This document shows positions 40,701-51,908 of a DNA stretch of 64,000 nt, in pieces. Position 1 is the first letter of the stretch, and the number at the start of each line of letters is the position of its first letter. The notes below the pieces were generated by a model. It saw only the letters and a program-made list of their open reading frames with translations, was not told where the DNA came from and ran no database searches. The DNA is from Adineta steineri (lineage: Eukaryota > Rotifera > Eurotatoria > Adinetida > Adinetidae), in the NCBI GenBank assembly GCA_905250115.1, contig CAJNOI010000160.1, positions 1 through 64,000 on the forward strand, written 5' to 3'. Both the position numbers and the translations under genes were made by a program.

Positions 40701-42008
40701 ATACTACAATGATGACTTCGAGCAGCTAATGTTGATAAAAATCGCATTGCTGTACTAATAAGCTAAAAATATAAAAATAAAAGTTCTATTTATAATTTTA
40801 AATTAGAAAGAAAATAAATTTTACATCATCAAAACATGGTGAAAGATTTAATCGTGTTAATAAAGACCATATTGCTAAAGCAAATTGTTGTGCAAATGGT
40901 TTAAATTCATCACTATAATTATCTGCATAAAGTGCAACAGCTCGACAAATTTCTGTTTTCACTTGATCTAATATACCGGGATCATGTCTCTAAATATTTT
41001 CAAAAATTTATTTCAAAACTGAAAAGAAAAAGGAAAACTTTCGCATACATCAGAATGAAGTTGTGGATGATCGTATGATAAAAGTGTCATGAAATGTGTC
41101 ATGTAAAGTGTTATATTGTCCTCAAAATGTTCTGGTAATTCCTTAACGCGAAAAAAAAATATTTTAATTTCAAAGAAAAATCAAACAATTACCTGAGCAT
41201 TTAGATCATAGAAGATTTTAATTGAAACATATAATGAATCAAAAATATTTTTCATTTCTACTATATCTGATTCTTTTTGTGGATAATATGCCATTAATGA
41301 CTAAAAATACATAGGAGAATTTTGTTTTTGAAAATAAATTCGTGATTTACTTTAAATAATTCTGTAAAAGCTGGTGCAAATTTTTCAAGAACTAATTTAA
41401 TTTCTAACCATAATTCATCTGATTTTTGTTCGTATCTATATCGTTCAAAAAGTGAATGAGCTGTTTTTAAAACCCCATTTATTGATTGAAAAGAATTTTG
41501 CGATGATGGTTGTTGAAATTGTCTAACCATTGTATCAAGTAATGTTGTCCATTGATCAGGAAAATCACATTGACCAATAACTGTTATAGCATCAGATAAT
41601 TGTTGTTGAATATGTTCAGGTGATCGTGTCATTAAATCAATAATATGTTCTTTTATATGATTACGATCACGAATTGATATTGGATTTGTTGTTGATGATG
41701 AGGCATCAAGTGATGGCCAATTACGTTTTATAAAATTTTTAAATGTTATTACTGATGCTCGACGAATTTCATCAGGTGTTGTTGAACGTTCACAAAGTGT
41801 CAATAGAAGAGATGAATAATTTTCATTTCGTTCAATTTGTTTTAAAGTTTTTTCAGCTAAATAAAAAAAAAAGATTTTTTTCCCCAATTTATTAAATATA
41901 GAAAAAAATGAAGTTTTTTTTACCTTCTGATCGTTCATCACCATTTGGAGATAAAGTTTTACGTAGATAAGTTGCAAGTGCTTCAAGATTTTGATCATTT
42001 ATTTCCAT
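37782..42008 (-). CDS. CSE1L: Exportin-2 (CAS/CSE1), importin-alpha re-exporter
   Basis: A multi-exon gene of about 17 exons with mostly 40-75 nt introns. Exon 1 is 42008-41924 (MEINDQNLEALATYLRKTL), exon 2 is 41856-41351 (VTFKNFIKRNWPSLD, QLSDAITVIGQCDFPDQW, INGVLKTAHSLFERYRYE). Later landmarks are TRRRAACDFLQALC (from 40224), MRAVMRLSSALQDGVLPYL, FWDRSGNIPALSRLLQAYIE and PDARIHLAKCLQTLTASHPD. The last exon starts at 37871 (FLSIMKNGLSTEHL) and ends at 37782-37784. The CSE1 family binds RanGTP and returns importin-alpha to the cytoplasm. HEAT-type repeats run throughout. It appears intact. One intron (40510-40225) is enlarged by a MITE. Exact ends of several middle exons were not fixed. Confidence 0.93.
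40268..40482. mobile_element. MITE-like insertion in a CSE1L intron, ~215 bp
   Basis: The left terminus GGTTAACCATTAAAAGCCGA is mirrored on the other strand by GATTAACCTTTAAAAGCCGG at 40482-40463 (17 of 20 positions match), and similarity seems to continue inward (TTTCTGTGACAATG against TTTCTCAGGGACATTG). It lies wholly inside the intron 40510-40225. That intron is 286 nt, against 40-75 nt for its neighbours. There is no coding capacity and no evident target-site duplication. Confidence 0.65.
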
Positions 42009-43639
42009 TATGAATTGTTTATTAGTGTAATTATATCTAAAATTGACTAAATTTTAGTCATTTTGATAGTTGAAATACTATCTTCATTCATAGTTAGATA
42101 TTATCGAAATATTACGTGGTTAGATAATGTTTTTAAAAAAGCGTCAGTTTCTCGAGGATATCTTTTTTTGAATGAAATAATCTATCACTTTTGGCGGTAT
42201 CATTAACACTTTTTGAGTAAAATTTTTTAAAGTGTTACCGGAGAAATGAATACATTAGATAATTATGAGACGCTATTGAACAGTCCTATCTATGAATCAT
42301 CTTCAACGCATCTTTTATTTAAATTTGAAACAGAATGATGTCACATAAGTGTTGAATGATTCTTTAATATATGAGAAAAAAAAGGAAAGGAAAAGAAGAA
42401 TTAAACTAAGTTAAATATATATGAATTAACCAACGAACTGTGTGATATTGATGAGTCATTATTTTTCAATAATTTTCTTACCTTTTGTAATCTAATAATC
42501 AAGTTATTAAGTTCGTACTCGTATTACTTATTTATACTCGAAAACCATGTAAATCTTCCTATGATTCGCTAATGCTCGAAAGACATAAAATCGAATCTAT
42601 TATAGAGGGCGTTGATTAACATTATTAGTTTCTATCCGTTCGGATTCTATAATTAAATCTTGAAAACTACTCAAAACTGAACTGTTCAATAAATTTTGAT
42701 TCTTTCATTCTTGATTCGAAAGCCGAGTTCTAACTATGCTATACTTTGTAAGAGATTAAAATATCATATTAACACTTTCAAAATATAAGTATGAGTGATA
42801 AGAAAGACATTGTATGAAATTATTATACTACATTAGTTTTATATCGCTATATAATCTCGAAACTTGTTTTGAATTGTATTGTCTATCATGTATTAATATT
42901 TCCAGTTCACTAAAAGTTCTTGACGAAATGCTATTTTAGAAGTCACTTGTTGAATAACAGTACTTAACAAACATTAAACAATAGCAACAATTGTTTAAAT
43001 TCATAATGACACATGCCATCTCATAAACACATATGCAGATCTTTATTGGATATTCATTCCCTTAAATTCCATTGGAAGCATTATTCGGTGAGTATCTTTT
43101 ATGTCATTAAAACAAAGCCAACCAACAAGGCTGCTCATCATTATTAGTCCGCTTCGCAAGCTGCTAATATTTTTACTAATGACTTATTCCTCAGCAGAAA
43201 TGAATTCATTCTTCATTGGCCTTAAATTCAATAATAAATGTAAAATATACACTTTCATTTCGGAACCTTAAAAGTTACATAAAATATTAAAGTAAAGAGT
43301 AAACTTGAATCATGATAAATTGTGACTTGTTACTTTCAATACTATAATTCGTTGAGTGTATATCTCAATTTTGTTATATATATTTAATTTATGAATGAAA
43401 AATGAACATTATATTTTCAAAAGTACCGTCATCAAAATAGATATTTCCATGTGTCTACAATTCATATATAAAAATGATGGATAATTTTGTGTTCGTCAAC
43501 TGGATTAGCCAATTGAAAAATAGAAATATAGTAAAGGACACATTGCTTTGTTCGGATTGGTTATTGATCGTTCTTGAATATTCATATGATATGAAAAATG
43601 CATAAAACATAATCATTCACTCAAAAGACAACGAACAAA
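42009..43639. other. Divergent intergenic region between CSE1L and PPM1D
   Basis: About 1.6 kb of AT-rich sequence between two genes transcribed away from each other, so both promoters should lie here. No core promoter motif can be supported. No gene or clear repeat was recognised. Confidence 0.45.
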
Positions 43640-45925
43640 ATGAGTGATTGTGTTCAAGTTAATTTACGAATTACTACAAATAGTAATCAAGGTAGTATTT
43701 TAAAAAGATTTTTTCTTAAAAATTCAATTCAATTTGTTTTTCTTTTTAACAACAGGAAATCGAAAATATATGGGTAAGTTAAAATATTTATTTATCATAA
43801 ATAATAAAATATAATTTAAATTTATTTTTTGTAGAAGATACATATGCAATTGCTCTTCAACGTTTAAATCCAACAGATAAAGAAAGTCCAATTTCCTTAG
43901 CTTATTTTGGTATATTTGATGGTCATGGTGGAAAAGAAGCAGCTGAATTTGCTCGACAACATTTATGTCAACATATTCTTGAACATGATGAATTTTGGTC
44001 AGAAACTTCTGATGATAAACAAATTCTTGGAGCTATTCGAAAAGGTTTTCTTTCATGTCATAACGATATGTGGAATCATGTAGAAAAATGGGCAAAAACA
44101 TCATCTGGTTTAACTAGTACCTCAGGTTACAAAAAAAAACAAATCTTATTTATTTTATATGCCCAAAAAATTCTAGGTTGTACTGCAAGTGTAATATTTG
44201 TACGTGGAAATAAATTATATATTGGACATGTTGGAGATTCATCGATAGTTATCGGTGAAGGTGATACATTATATAAATGTTGGAAAGCAAATCGTATAAC
44301 ACGTGATCATAAACCAGAAGATCCATCCGAATTAAAACGTATACGTGAAAGTGGTGGAAATGTTCTTTGTAAAGCTGGTGTTCATCGTGTTGTTTGGAAT
44401 AGACAAAAATTAATAACATCATCGAATTATTATCGAAATGAACATTTAAGAACAACGGTTGAATATGAACAAATACCATTTTTAGCTGTATCACGTGCAT
44501 TAGGAGATTTATGGAGTTTAAACAAACAAACAAATCTTTATTCTGTTTCACCTGAACCTGAATTAACTGTTATTGAAATTGATCCAAATAAACATCGATG
44601 TTTAGTATTAGCCAGTGATGGATTATGGAATATGATTACACCAGAAGTAGCTGTAGAAATTGTTAGAAATTGTGATGTGAAAACAGAAGAAATGATTTTA
44701 AATTCAGAGGTTTGAATATTTTCTTGAAATCTATTTACGAAAAACAACTAATTTTTATAGGATGATGATGATCGTCCATTTCGTAATCCATCACATGAAC
44801 TTGTACAAAAAGCATTAGTTTTATGGCGAGAGCGAATGTTACGTGCTGATAATATAACTTGTATTACAGTTATGCTTGATCCACCTGGTCCACCATTTAG
44901 TGAATGTATTTTAAATAAGAAAAAACAAATGTCTTTATCAACATGTAAGTTAATTTCGTTTTTTTTCTATTAAGAAATTATTATTTTAATAGCTTCAGCT
45001 TGTTTGGAAGATACTAATGAAACATCACCAATGAATACGGATCAAACACCACGAAAACCTAAAATCGGTGTACAACGTAAAGAACATATTCTTACACCAA
45101 TTTCAAATGGTTCAACACCAATACGAGTAAGTTTGTTTTTTATATCGGCACATAGCCATCGAATCATATGGAACTTCTTTTTTTAATTTAGACTCCTAAA
45201 CGTCCTGCATCGGATGATGTCACTGAAATATTCGATGATACACCACGTCGTAAATTAATAAAAATCAATCAACAAAAAGAGAATGATACATCACCAGTTT
45301 TAGCAACTGAACAAGTTCTTCCTTCGATTCCTTTGACAAATAATGATGAAGATTTTTCACCTGAAATTCAACAAACACCAACAGCTTTTACATTGGATGA
45401 TGATTTAACACGAAAAGTTGAAGAATGTTTTCGTAATAATCCTAATGAACAACAATCAGATATTGAAATGATGGACGCTGATGAACCAAATAGTAATAAT
45501 AATGCGAAACAAAAACCTTCTACACGTCGTCGTTCTCGTTTTCGTTTTTCATTTTCAAATAATCATCATTCACCTGAGCAACAACAACAACAACAACAAG
45601 ATGAAGAAGATTTAACAAAAAAATCTCGTTTATTTCGAACGCATTCGGCTTCGATAATAAATCATGAAAATGATGATAAAATAAATGCAACACGTCGACG
45701 AAAATCATATAGTACGACTGGATTAGCAAATGAACTTAAAAATATTCCAAATAATCCAACTGAACAAATACCAAATATTGATAAAGTATTATAAATTTAA
45801 CGAAGAAATTATTTTTATTTATTTTTATTATTATTTAGAAATCAACAAAAGCCAAACCATCATTAGCAAATCGGGTTAAACGAGCTTTTTTCCGTCCACA
45901 TCGTAATACAATCTCTTCTTCATAA
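43640..45925 (+). CDS. PPM1D: PP2C-family Ser/Thr phosphatase, PPM1D/Wip1-like
   Basis: Eight exons: 43640-43691, 43756-43773 (an 18-nt microexon encoding NRKYM of the GNRKYMED motif), 43835-44125, 44177-44709, 44761-44944, 44993-45126, 45192-45785 and 45839-45925. PP2C metal-site motifs are all present: RKYMED, FGIFDGHGGKEAAEFA, GHVGDSS, AVSRALGDLWS, LASDGLWNMI and RADNITCI. The SGL.STSG and GVHRVVWNR segments are specific to the PPM1D branch. A long polar C-terminal tail follows, with polyglutamine, RRRSRFRFSF and a final VKRAFFRPHR basic patch. PPM1D dephosphorylates stress-kinase targets (p38, ATM, p53 in vertebrates) in the nucleus. The gene appears intact and lies about 290 bp before MRPS21 on the same strand. 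Confidence 0.92.
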
Positions 45926-46214
45926 TCTGTTTGTATATCCGCAAAGTAAAGAATGATATATATTCTATTTGATGGAATTATCCGACATAGTCACATTTAT
46001 TTTTTCTCATAAATTGTAACTTCAATGAAGATAAATATTGTATAGATATATGTATGTATGTATGTATTATTATTTTGTTGTTTATTATGTATACAGTAGT
46101 TAATCATGGAAATTTCTAAAATATAAATTGTTTTCGTTTTTTTCGTATTATTAAAATAACATAGGAAATATAGAAACGAAAATATATTTGTTTTTCTTTG
46201 TCATTCATTTCTAG

Positions 46215-46594
46215 ATGTGGAATGTTCATTCAAGATTTTTAGCGCGAACAGTTTGGGTTCGAAATGGTGAAGTAGATTTAGCTTATCGAGCTTTAAATCG
46301 GTAAAAATATTTATTTAATTTTTTAATAAATAAAAACACTTCTTCTTCTTCTTCTTTTAGAGTTTTAAATAACGAAGAAGTTTTTAAAACTGCACGTTTA
46401 TGGGAACGATATGAAAAACCATTTCGTAAACGAGGTCGACTTTGCTATGAAAAGTATATTTTGTATTCCTTAATTAATTAATGAAATAATTTCTGTCATT
46501 TTGTAGAGCACATGAAATTTACAACAATGAAATGGAACGAAAAATAAAATTTCTCATGCGTAAAAATCGTGCTAATCCATGGCCATGGAATTAA
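46215..46594 (+). CDS. MRPS21: Mitochondrial ribosomal protein bS21m
   Basis: Three exons, 46215-46300, 46361-46453 and 46507-46594, giving about 88 residues, the normal length. Landmarks: [20 protein letters not shown] at the N-terminus, [15 protein letters not shown] in the middle and [20 protein letters not shown] at the C-terminus, which match the animal MRPS21 pattern throughout. It is part of the small subunit of the mitochondrial ribosome. The short compact gene sits 120 bp before LEPROT. Confidence 0.93.
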
Positions 46595-46712
46595 TAATCG
46601 GATGAAAAGAATTTGTTTCGTTTTGTTTTTTTTCCCGTTTTTCTGTCAATCCCATTTGTTACTTTAAATCGTATCCATAGAACAGATGTTTTCTTTTGTA
46701 GATAAGATAACA

Positions 46713-47335
46713 ATGGGATTTTTTCAAGGAATTAAAGGTAAAATAATTAATTTTATTAAAATATTTAATTTAATCGTTTTCTTTTGTTTTAGGGTAAATA
46801 TTTATACTGATGAAATATGAATAATTCTCATTGTTTGTTTTGTGTAGTGTGGTTCTTCTGGCTTTTCTTGCCTCAGTTGGTCTTACATTACTTATCTTAG
46901 GTTGTGCATTAGCACAATAGTATGTATTTATTCTATTTTTTTGTTTGTACATAATAATTCTATTTATTTGAAGTAACTGGTGGCCAACATTTGTCATTAT
47001 ATTTTATGTTCTTTGTCCAATTCCATTAGCAATAGGACGCCGATGCACATCAGATAGTGCTTATGGTACAAGTGATTCAAGTCCATGTACAGATTTAATG
47101 TGGTTTATAACAAGTGCTATTGTTATTTCAGCATTTGGTTTACCAGCTGTTCTCTGTCACGCAGGGGCGGTAAATAATATTGATTATTTTTAACAAATAC
47201 GAAATCTTGTTTTTTTTAAATTAGATTCATGCTGGTTCAATGGCATTTATAATGGCAGCTAATCTAGTTATATTTACAACGATTACAATTTATTTCGTAA
47301 CATTTGGTTCAGATGATAGTTTACCCAGTTTTTAA
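46713..47335 (+). CDS. LEPROT: LEPROT/Vps55-family endosomal membrane protein
   Basis: Exons: 46713-46737 (MGFFQGIK plus one base), a single G at 46793, 46848-46919, 46974-47169 and 47225-47335. The protein has four hydrophobic segments: VVLLAFLASVGLTLLILGCA, WWPTFVIIFYVLCPIPLAIG, FITSAIVISAFGLPAVLCHA and FIMAANLVIFTTITIYFVTF, the LEPROT/Vps55 layout. Family members act in late-endosome-to-vacuole sorting and receptor surface expression. Direct joining of 46737 to 46848 is out of frame. Inserting the one-base exon G46793, flanked by TTTTAG and GTAAAT, gives AAA-GGT-GTG and restores frame, with two introns of 55 and 54 nt. Otherwise the gene looks intact. Confidence 0.88.
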
Positions 47336-48367
47336 GAAAACAAAATTCGAAGTGCAGATGGAGGATATCTATATCATTTTGTATAATTATTTCATTTACT
47401 TTTCTCACTTTATTCTAAACCCTATTTGTATATAACCTCGTCTCTCATCCAATACTACAGTTTTTTTCTTCTCATCTAAAGAAATGCATTATTTGTTGTA
47501 TTTTCATTGTTGTTCGTATATACCTTTAGCTAATAAACGAATGAAAACGTATGTAGTTATCAATAAAAATCAATTACAAGCTAGATAATTTCAAAGTTTT
47601 GTGTTTAAATTAGTATAATCGAAAAATAAGTTTTACAATTATTAATAAATAGGAAAACTAATATAAAATTTTCGTTTAATCTTGCAAGTGTTCCAAAAAT
47701 ACTATTCTATAGTTAATACAATCTACTACGAAATGTTATATTAAAGATTCATTTCTTTCTTAAACACTTGAAATTGTTTCATTAACATTTACTATATATA
47801 TATGTAGCCTTCATGATGAAATGTACGAATAGAAATACATCATTGCCAATATTCATAAAAAAGGCATTATCAGTAATTTATTGAACATAACTATACGAGA
47901 AGTTTATTGTTGATGTTTCGAAATCTAATGATTTTTTAATTAGTCATTCATTCCTCTTTTGTATTTCAATCTATAATCTTCTAAGTTCATCCAATATAAA
48001 CAACAGAAAAAACATTTATAATTAAATTCAAATTAAAAAAAGAAACGATAAGTTATTTGTTCGTTGTTATTCTATGACAAGCATTTATCAAATAAAATAC
48101 AATAGCATGAAATTTATTTATTCAATGTTCTTTTCGTCTAGTGTTTTTTTTCTTCTCTTTTGATTGTTAAGTGAACAAGCAGAAAAATATAATGCACCAC
48201 CTATTCTTTTCTCTTTCTTTTTGTATTCATCGTTTATTCATTAGCTAGTCAATATGATTATATAAAAGAAAAAACGAAATATAAAAACTTGTTATCGTAT
48301 TTATCATATGTTAATATCATTTCGAGTGTAAAGATATACACATTTATTCCATTTTTGTTCATTGATA
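47336..48367. other. Intergenic, no feature recognised
   Basis: AT-rich sequence with an AATAAACG near 47530 that could serve LEPROT polyadenylation. No gene seen. Confidence 0.4.
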
Positions 48368-48982
48368 ATGCAAGACAACTTGGTTGATGGTTATATACGA
48401 CATGAATTTCGATCTGTTCTTAATATTCTTATACATTTTTCATTTTCACTTACACAATTAGTAAGTGTACTTGCTATAATAGGTTTACAAATAGCATTAA
48501 CACTTACACAAACATGTCCATATCGTTTTGGTATTGGTTTTTGGTCATTTCCTTTTCTACTTATTTCTCCACTTAGTATTTGGTTAGTTATTTGGAGACG
48601 TAATTCAATCGTTTGTTTTATTGCTATTCTTATTCATTTTTGTTCAACACTTTTTGCAACAGCTATTATTATTATTAGTTTTCTTGTATTAATTGGTCAA
48701 ATCAATTTTTTATGTTCTATATCATCGTTAAATTCATTTTATATTATGTTAAATAGTTCATTAATTGGTATAACGATTTTCTTTAAAATATTTAATTATG
48801 GTGAAATTATTTTACTTTATTTACTTATACGAAATAATGATGAAACATCAGCAATATTTAATGAAGATTATTTTGAAAATGATGATCCCTTAGTATCAAA
48901 TGTTATCAATGTTAATATATGGCGTTCATGGGCAGCAGTTATTGATGAAACACAAAAAAGTCCAGATATCTTTTTTGCTTAA
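48368..48982 (+). CDS. Small multipass membrane protein of unknown function
   Basis: Single exon; the first ATG is at 48368 (MQDNLVDGYIRHEF), giving about 204 residues. Four hydrophobic segments are clear: LVSVLAIIGLQIALTL, FWSFPFLLISPLSIWLVIW, FCSTLFATAIIIISFLVLIG and SSLIGITIFFKIFNYGEIIL. The C-terminal 50 residues are acidic and polar (NEDYFENDDPLVSN) and probably cytosolic. A tetraspan layout resembles MS4A- or DUF-type small membrane proteins, but no family signature is recognised. Function unknown. Confidence 0.6.
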   Translation: MQDNLVDGYIRHEFRSVLNILIHFSFSLTQLVSVLAIIGLQIALTLTQTCPYRFGIGFWSFPFLLISPLSIWLVIWRRNSIVCFIAILIHFCSTLFATAIIIISFLVLIGQINFLCSISSLNSFYIMLNSSLIGITIFFKIFNYGEIILLYLLIRNNDETSAIFNEDYFENDDPLVSNVINVNIWRSWAAVIDETQKSPDIFFA

Positions 48983-51908
48983 ATTAAAATATAGATTACA
49001 CAAAAACAAAAAATAATGGTAGAAATTTGTAATTGTTTTTAATTATATGTTAATTAAAAGAGATGAGATATATGTGATAAATAAATTATTGTAAATAAAA
49101 AATTAATAATTTAAATATATATAATACGACATAGTCTATCAACTTATTTTAGTGCCAGTTATGAATTACATATCGATACTATAATAACTGTCTAATTAAT
49201 TAGAATAGAAAGTAATTAGAGACGATTTTTTGCAAAAAAAAATATGTTTCAATAGTAGTAGATTTGAAAAGGTAATGTCATTGTCTATAGAGTAACTAAA
49301 GAATAACATTCGAATAAAATGAACTTGAACAAAAAATAAACATTTATCGGTACTTGGCAGAATAATAATTCTATACAATAGTTATAACTATTATTTGTAG
49401 AATCTAGAATATCTAGTTACTTTTTACATAGTGAGGAGACACATATAGATAGCAAAGTTCTATTAATAGATTAGGAAATGAATTTTTAAATAAAATTTAG
49501 AAATAATAAGAATGAAGAGCATATTCAATAATCGACATTTCAAGTATGAACTATTAAATGTGACGATAAGAAAAGAATTCTTCAAGTATTTTATCCAACG
49601 TCAAATAGACATCACTATTGAGATAAAATCATATAGTCGATAATAGAAGTTATTTAAATGATCGTACAGACCGTCGCAGGCGTATGGCTTAGTGAGGATG
49701 CATCGAATATCCACATCCCACGTACATACACTGTCTAACATCAAAGGTTTGCTAACAATTCGTTTTGAACCCTAAAATGAACTGCGACGTTATTCAATAT
49801 TATATAGATTTTTTTAAAAATATTATAAAAACTAGACTTGATTCTAGTTTTATTTATATAAATAAAAAGTTTTTTAAGAGAATTTATTTTCTTGTCTAAT
49901 AAAATATTTATTGATTATTCTTGACAATTGATTTATCATAAACTGATATAATATCAGTCAATGATGAAACTACGCATTTAGTTTATTTTGTTAATAGTCT
50001 ATCTTTTTTTCTTCTCAAAAATGACTTGTTTCGTCAATTGCGAGTTGATATTTTTGAGTGAATAATTGAGATGCTTTTAGTAATTCATTAGTTGATAATG
50101 AGATGGAACAAAAGAAGTAAAAATGTAACAAAATACAGAAAACACGTCCTTCACTATTCATCTCATATATTTTGTCATACTGTATAGACAAAGACAAAAC
50201 TACATATATACTTTGTAATTCAATCTATTTTTTCAACTAAATTTCTTCCAGTACATGTCAAGAAAGGAACGAGTCATATGTGATAATTTAATGTGTCGTA
50301 TTATTTCCATTCAATTTGTTAATATAAAGTTAGCAACGGAAAAAAAATTAAAATAAAGATAAATAATAAATTTTCTTTTTTTTTTCTCTTTCGACTAAAA
50401 GGTTGATAACAAAAAATGCCATTCAACACATTCATTTAATTGTTTGATCAACTAAAATAAAATGAAAAAATGTAAATAGAGTCAAAGGAATAATGTATTG
50501 ATTTTTGACATCAACAAACTTTATAAAAATTTACAAAAATCCTTCGAATTTTATGTTTTATATGCATAATTTATAGATTATGGTTTCAAAAACGAACAAA
50601 AAAAATTCAGTTATCTTACAGAAGAATGTTTACTTATAAATTATGACTTTTTTATGCATGAGTTTATATGAAAAAAATTTTTGTATGTTATGTAACAATT
50701 TGATAAGATATCATAAGAGAAAAAAGTAAAATCATTCTCGTTTAAACAACGGTAATAAAATCATTCAAATCACTTGTTATATCTTTGAGTATTATTCAAG
50801 TATTGCAAGAATTGTCGTCTACAACTAATCGTTAATTCTATAGTTTGATGAGAATATATTGTCTTAAATAAATCACATGATACGATTTATAAACAAAAAA
50901 AAGAATACTTAATGAAATGAATAAATTCTCTTTTAAATAATTAAATTTAATATGTTTCGATTATTATAATCGTTGTGAATTCATAGGAAGATTTTTTTTT
51001 TGTTCTTTCAAATTTATTTCTAGTTTTAAATACGATATAGGGCAGAAAAAAAAGAAACATTAGATATGAACGTCGATAAAAGTATTTCATACACAAAGAT
51101 TGAATTCTTTTTCTTCAACATGCAATTATCATCTCTGCAATGTTTTTTTTTTCAAAACTGAATCATTAATTAGACCAACAGTAATGTATATAAATATATA
51201 TTTTCTTTTCTCTCAAATGTTTTCTTAATTTAAAAGCATAAAAAAAGAAGTTTTTACTTTTTTTTCTTAGTTCAAAGTACAGTCGAGAAACAATATAATA
51301 ACTTTTGTTTTCCTTTCATATGTTAGTTTTAAATTAATGTCAAGTATGAGATATTGTATTTTTCATCTTGTAATTTTAATGAAGAACACTAGAATGTCTG
51401 TATACTTATACATATTTCAAGCATATACTCTTGAACTAGTAGATTTCTTTTTTTTTTTTATCTTTTAGTCTTCACAATGCAAACGACAAATAAAGAGAAA
51501 GAAGATAAACAATAGTCGTTTGCTCGCACACATGTTGCTCTTACCATACATCTCACCTTTCTACATTTTTTTTCTTCTTCTTCTTCTTCTTGTTCTTCCT
51601 ACCAACTCTCTCTTTTTTTTCCAGATAGATGTTTGACGACATCGACAACGACTGCTGCAGAAAGAAAAAACGCGAAGTGTTTTTTCATTTTGACTAGAAT
51701 TTCTTTCGCTTTCTTATAGACTCATACACATACACTCATTTTTACATCTATACTCTCGTATATATCTGAAATCATCATCATTATTGTAAGAACAACAAAT
51801 TGAAGTCGCTGATTGTAATTCACTTACTCGACGAAGCAACTACAGAACAGTCATTATTTTAAAAAAAAAGAGAGAGAAAGAGCAGCTGTTGTGTTCGTCG
51901 TTCATCGT
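48983..51908. other. Long intergenic region; 5' UTR of the coiled-coil gene at its right end
   Basis: About 2.9 kb of AT-rich sequence without a recognisable gene. It has a few homopolymer and CTT/TTC runs (near 51570-51600). The last few hundred bases are less AT-rich and pyrimidine-rich and probably contain the promoter and 5' UTR of the gene at 51909. A weak GAGGATGC/ATCCACATCCC pair near 49693-49717 may be a relic of the telomere-like family. Confidence 0.4.

Noticed and set aside
43080..43200. Possible hairpin RNA between CSE1L and PPM1D
   Set aside because: Short AGCTTGCGAAGC-like symmetry was seen, but the stems are too short and no RNA family pattern was found.
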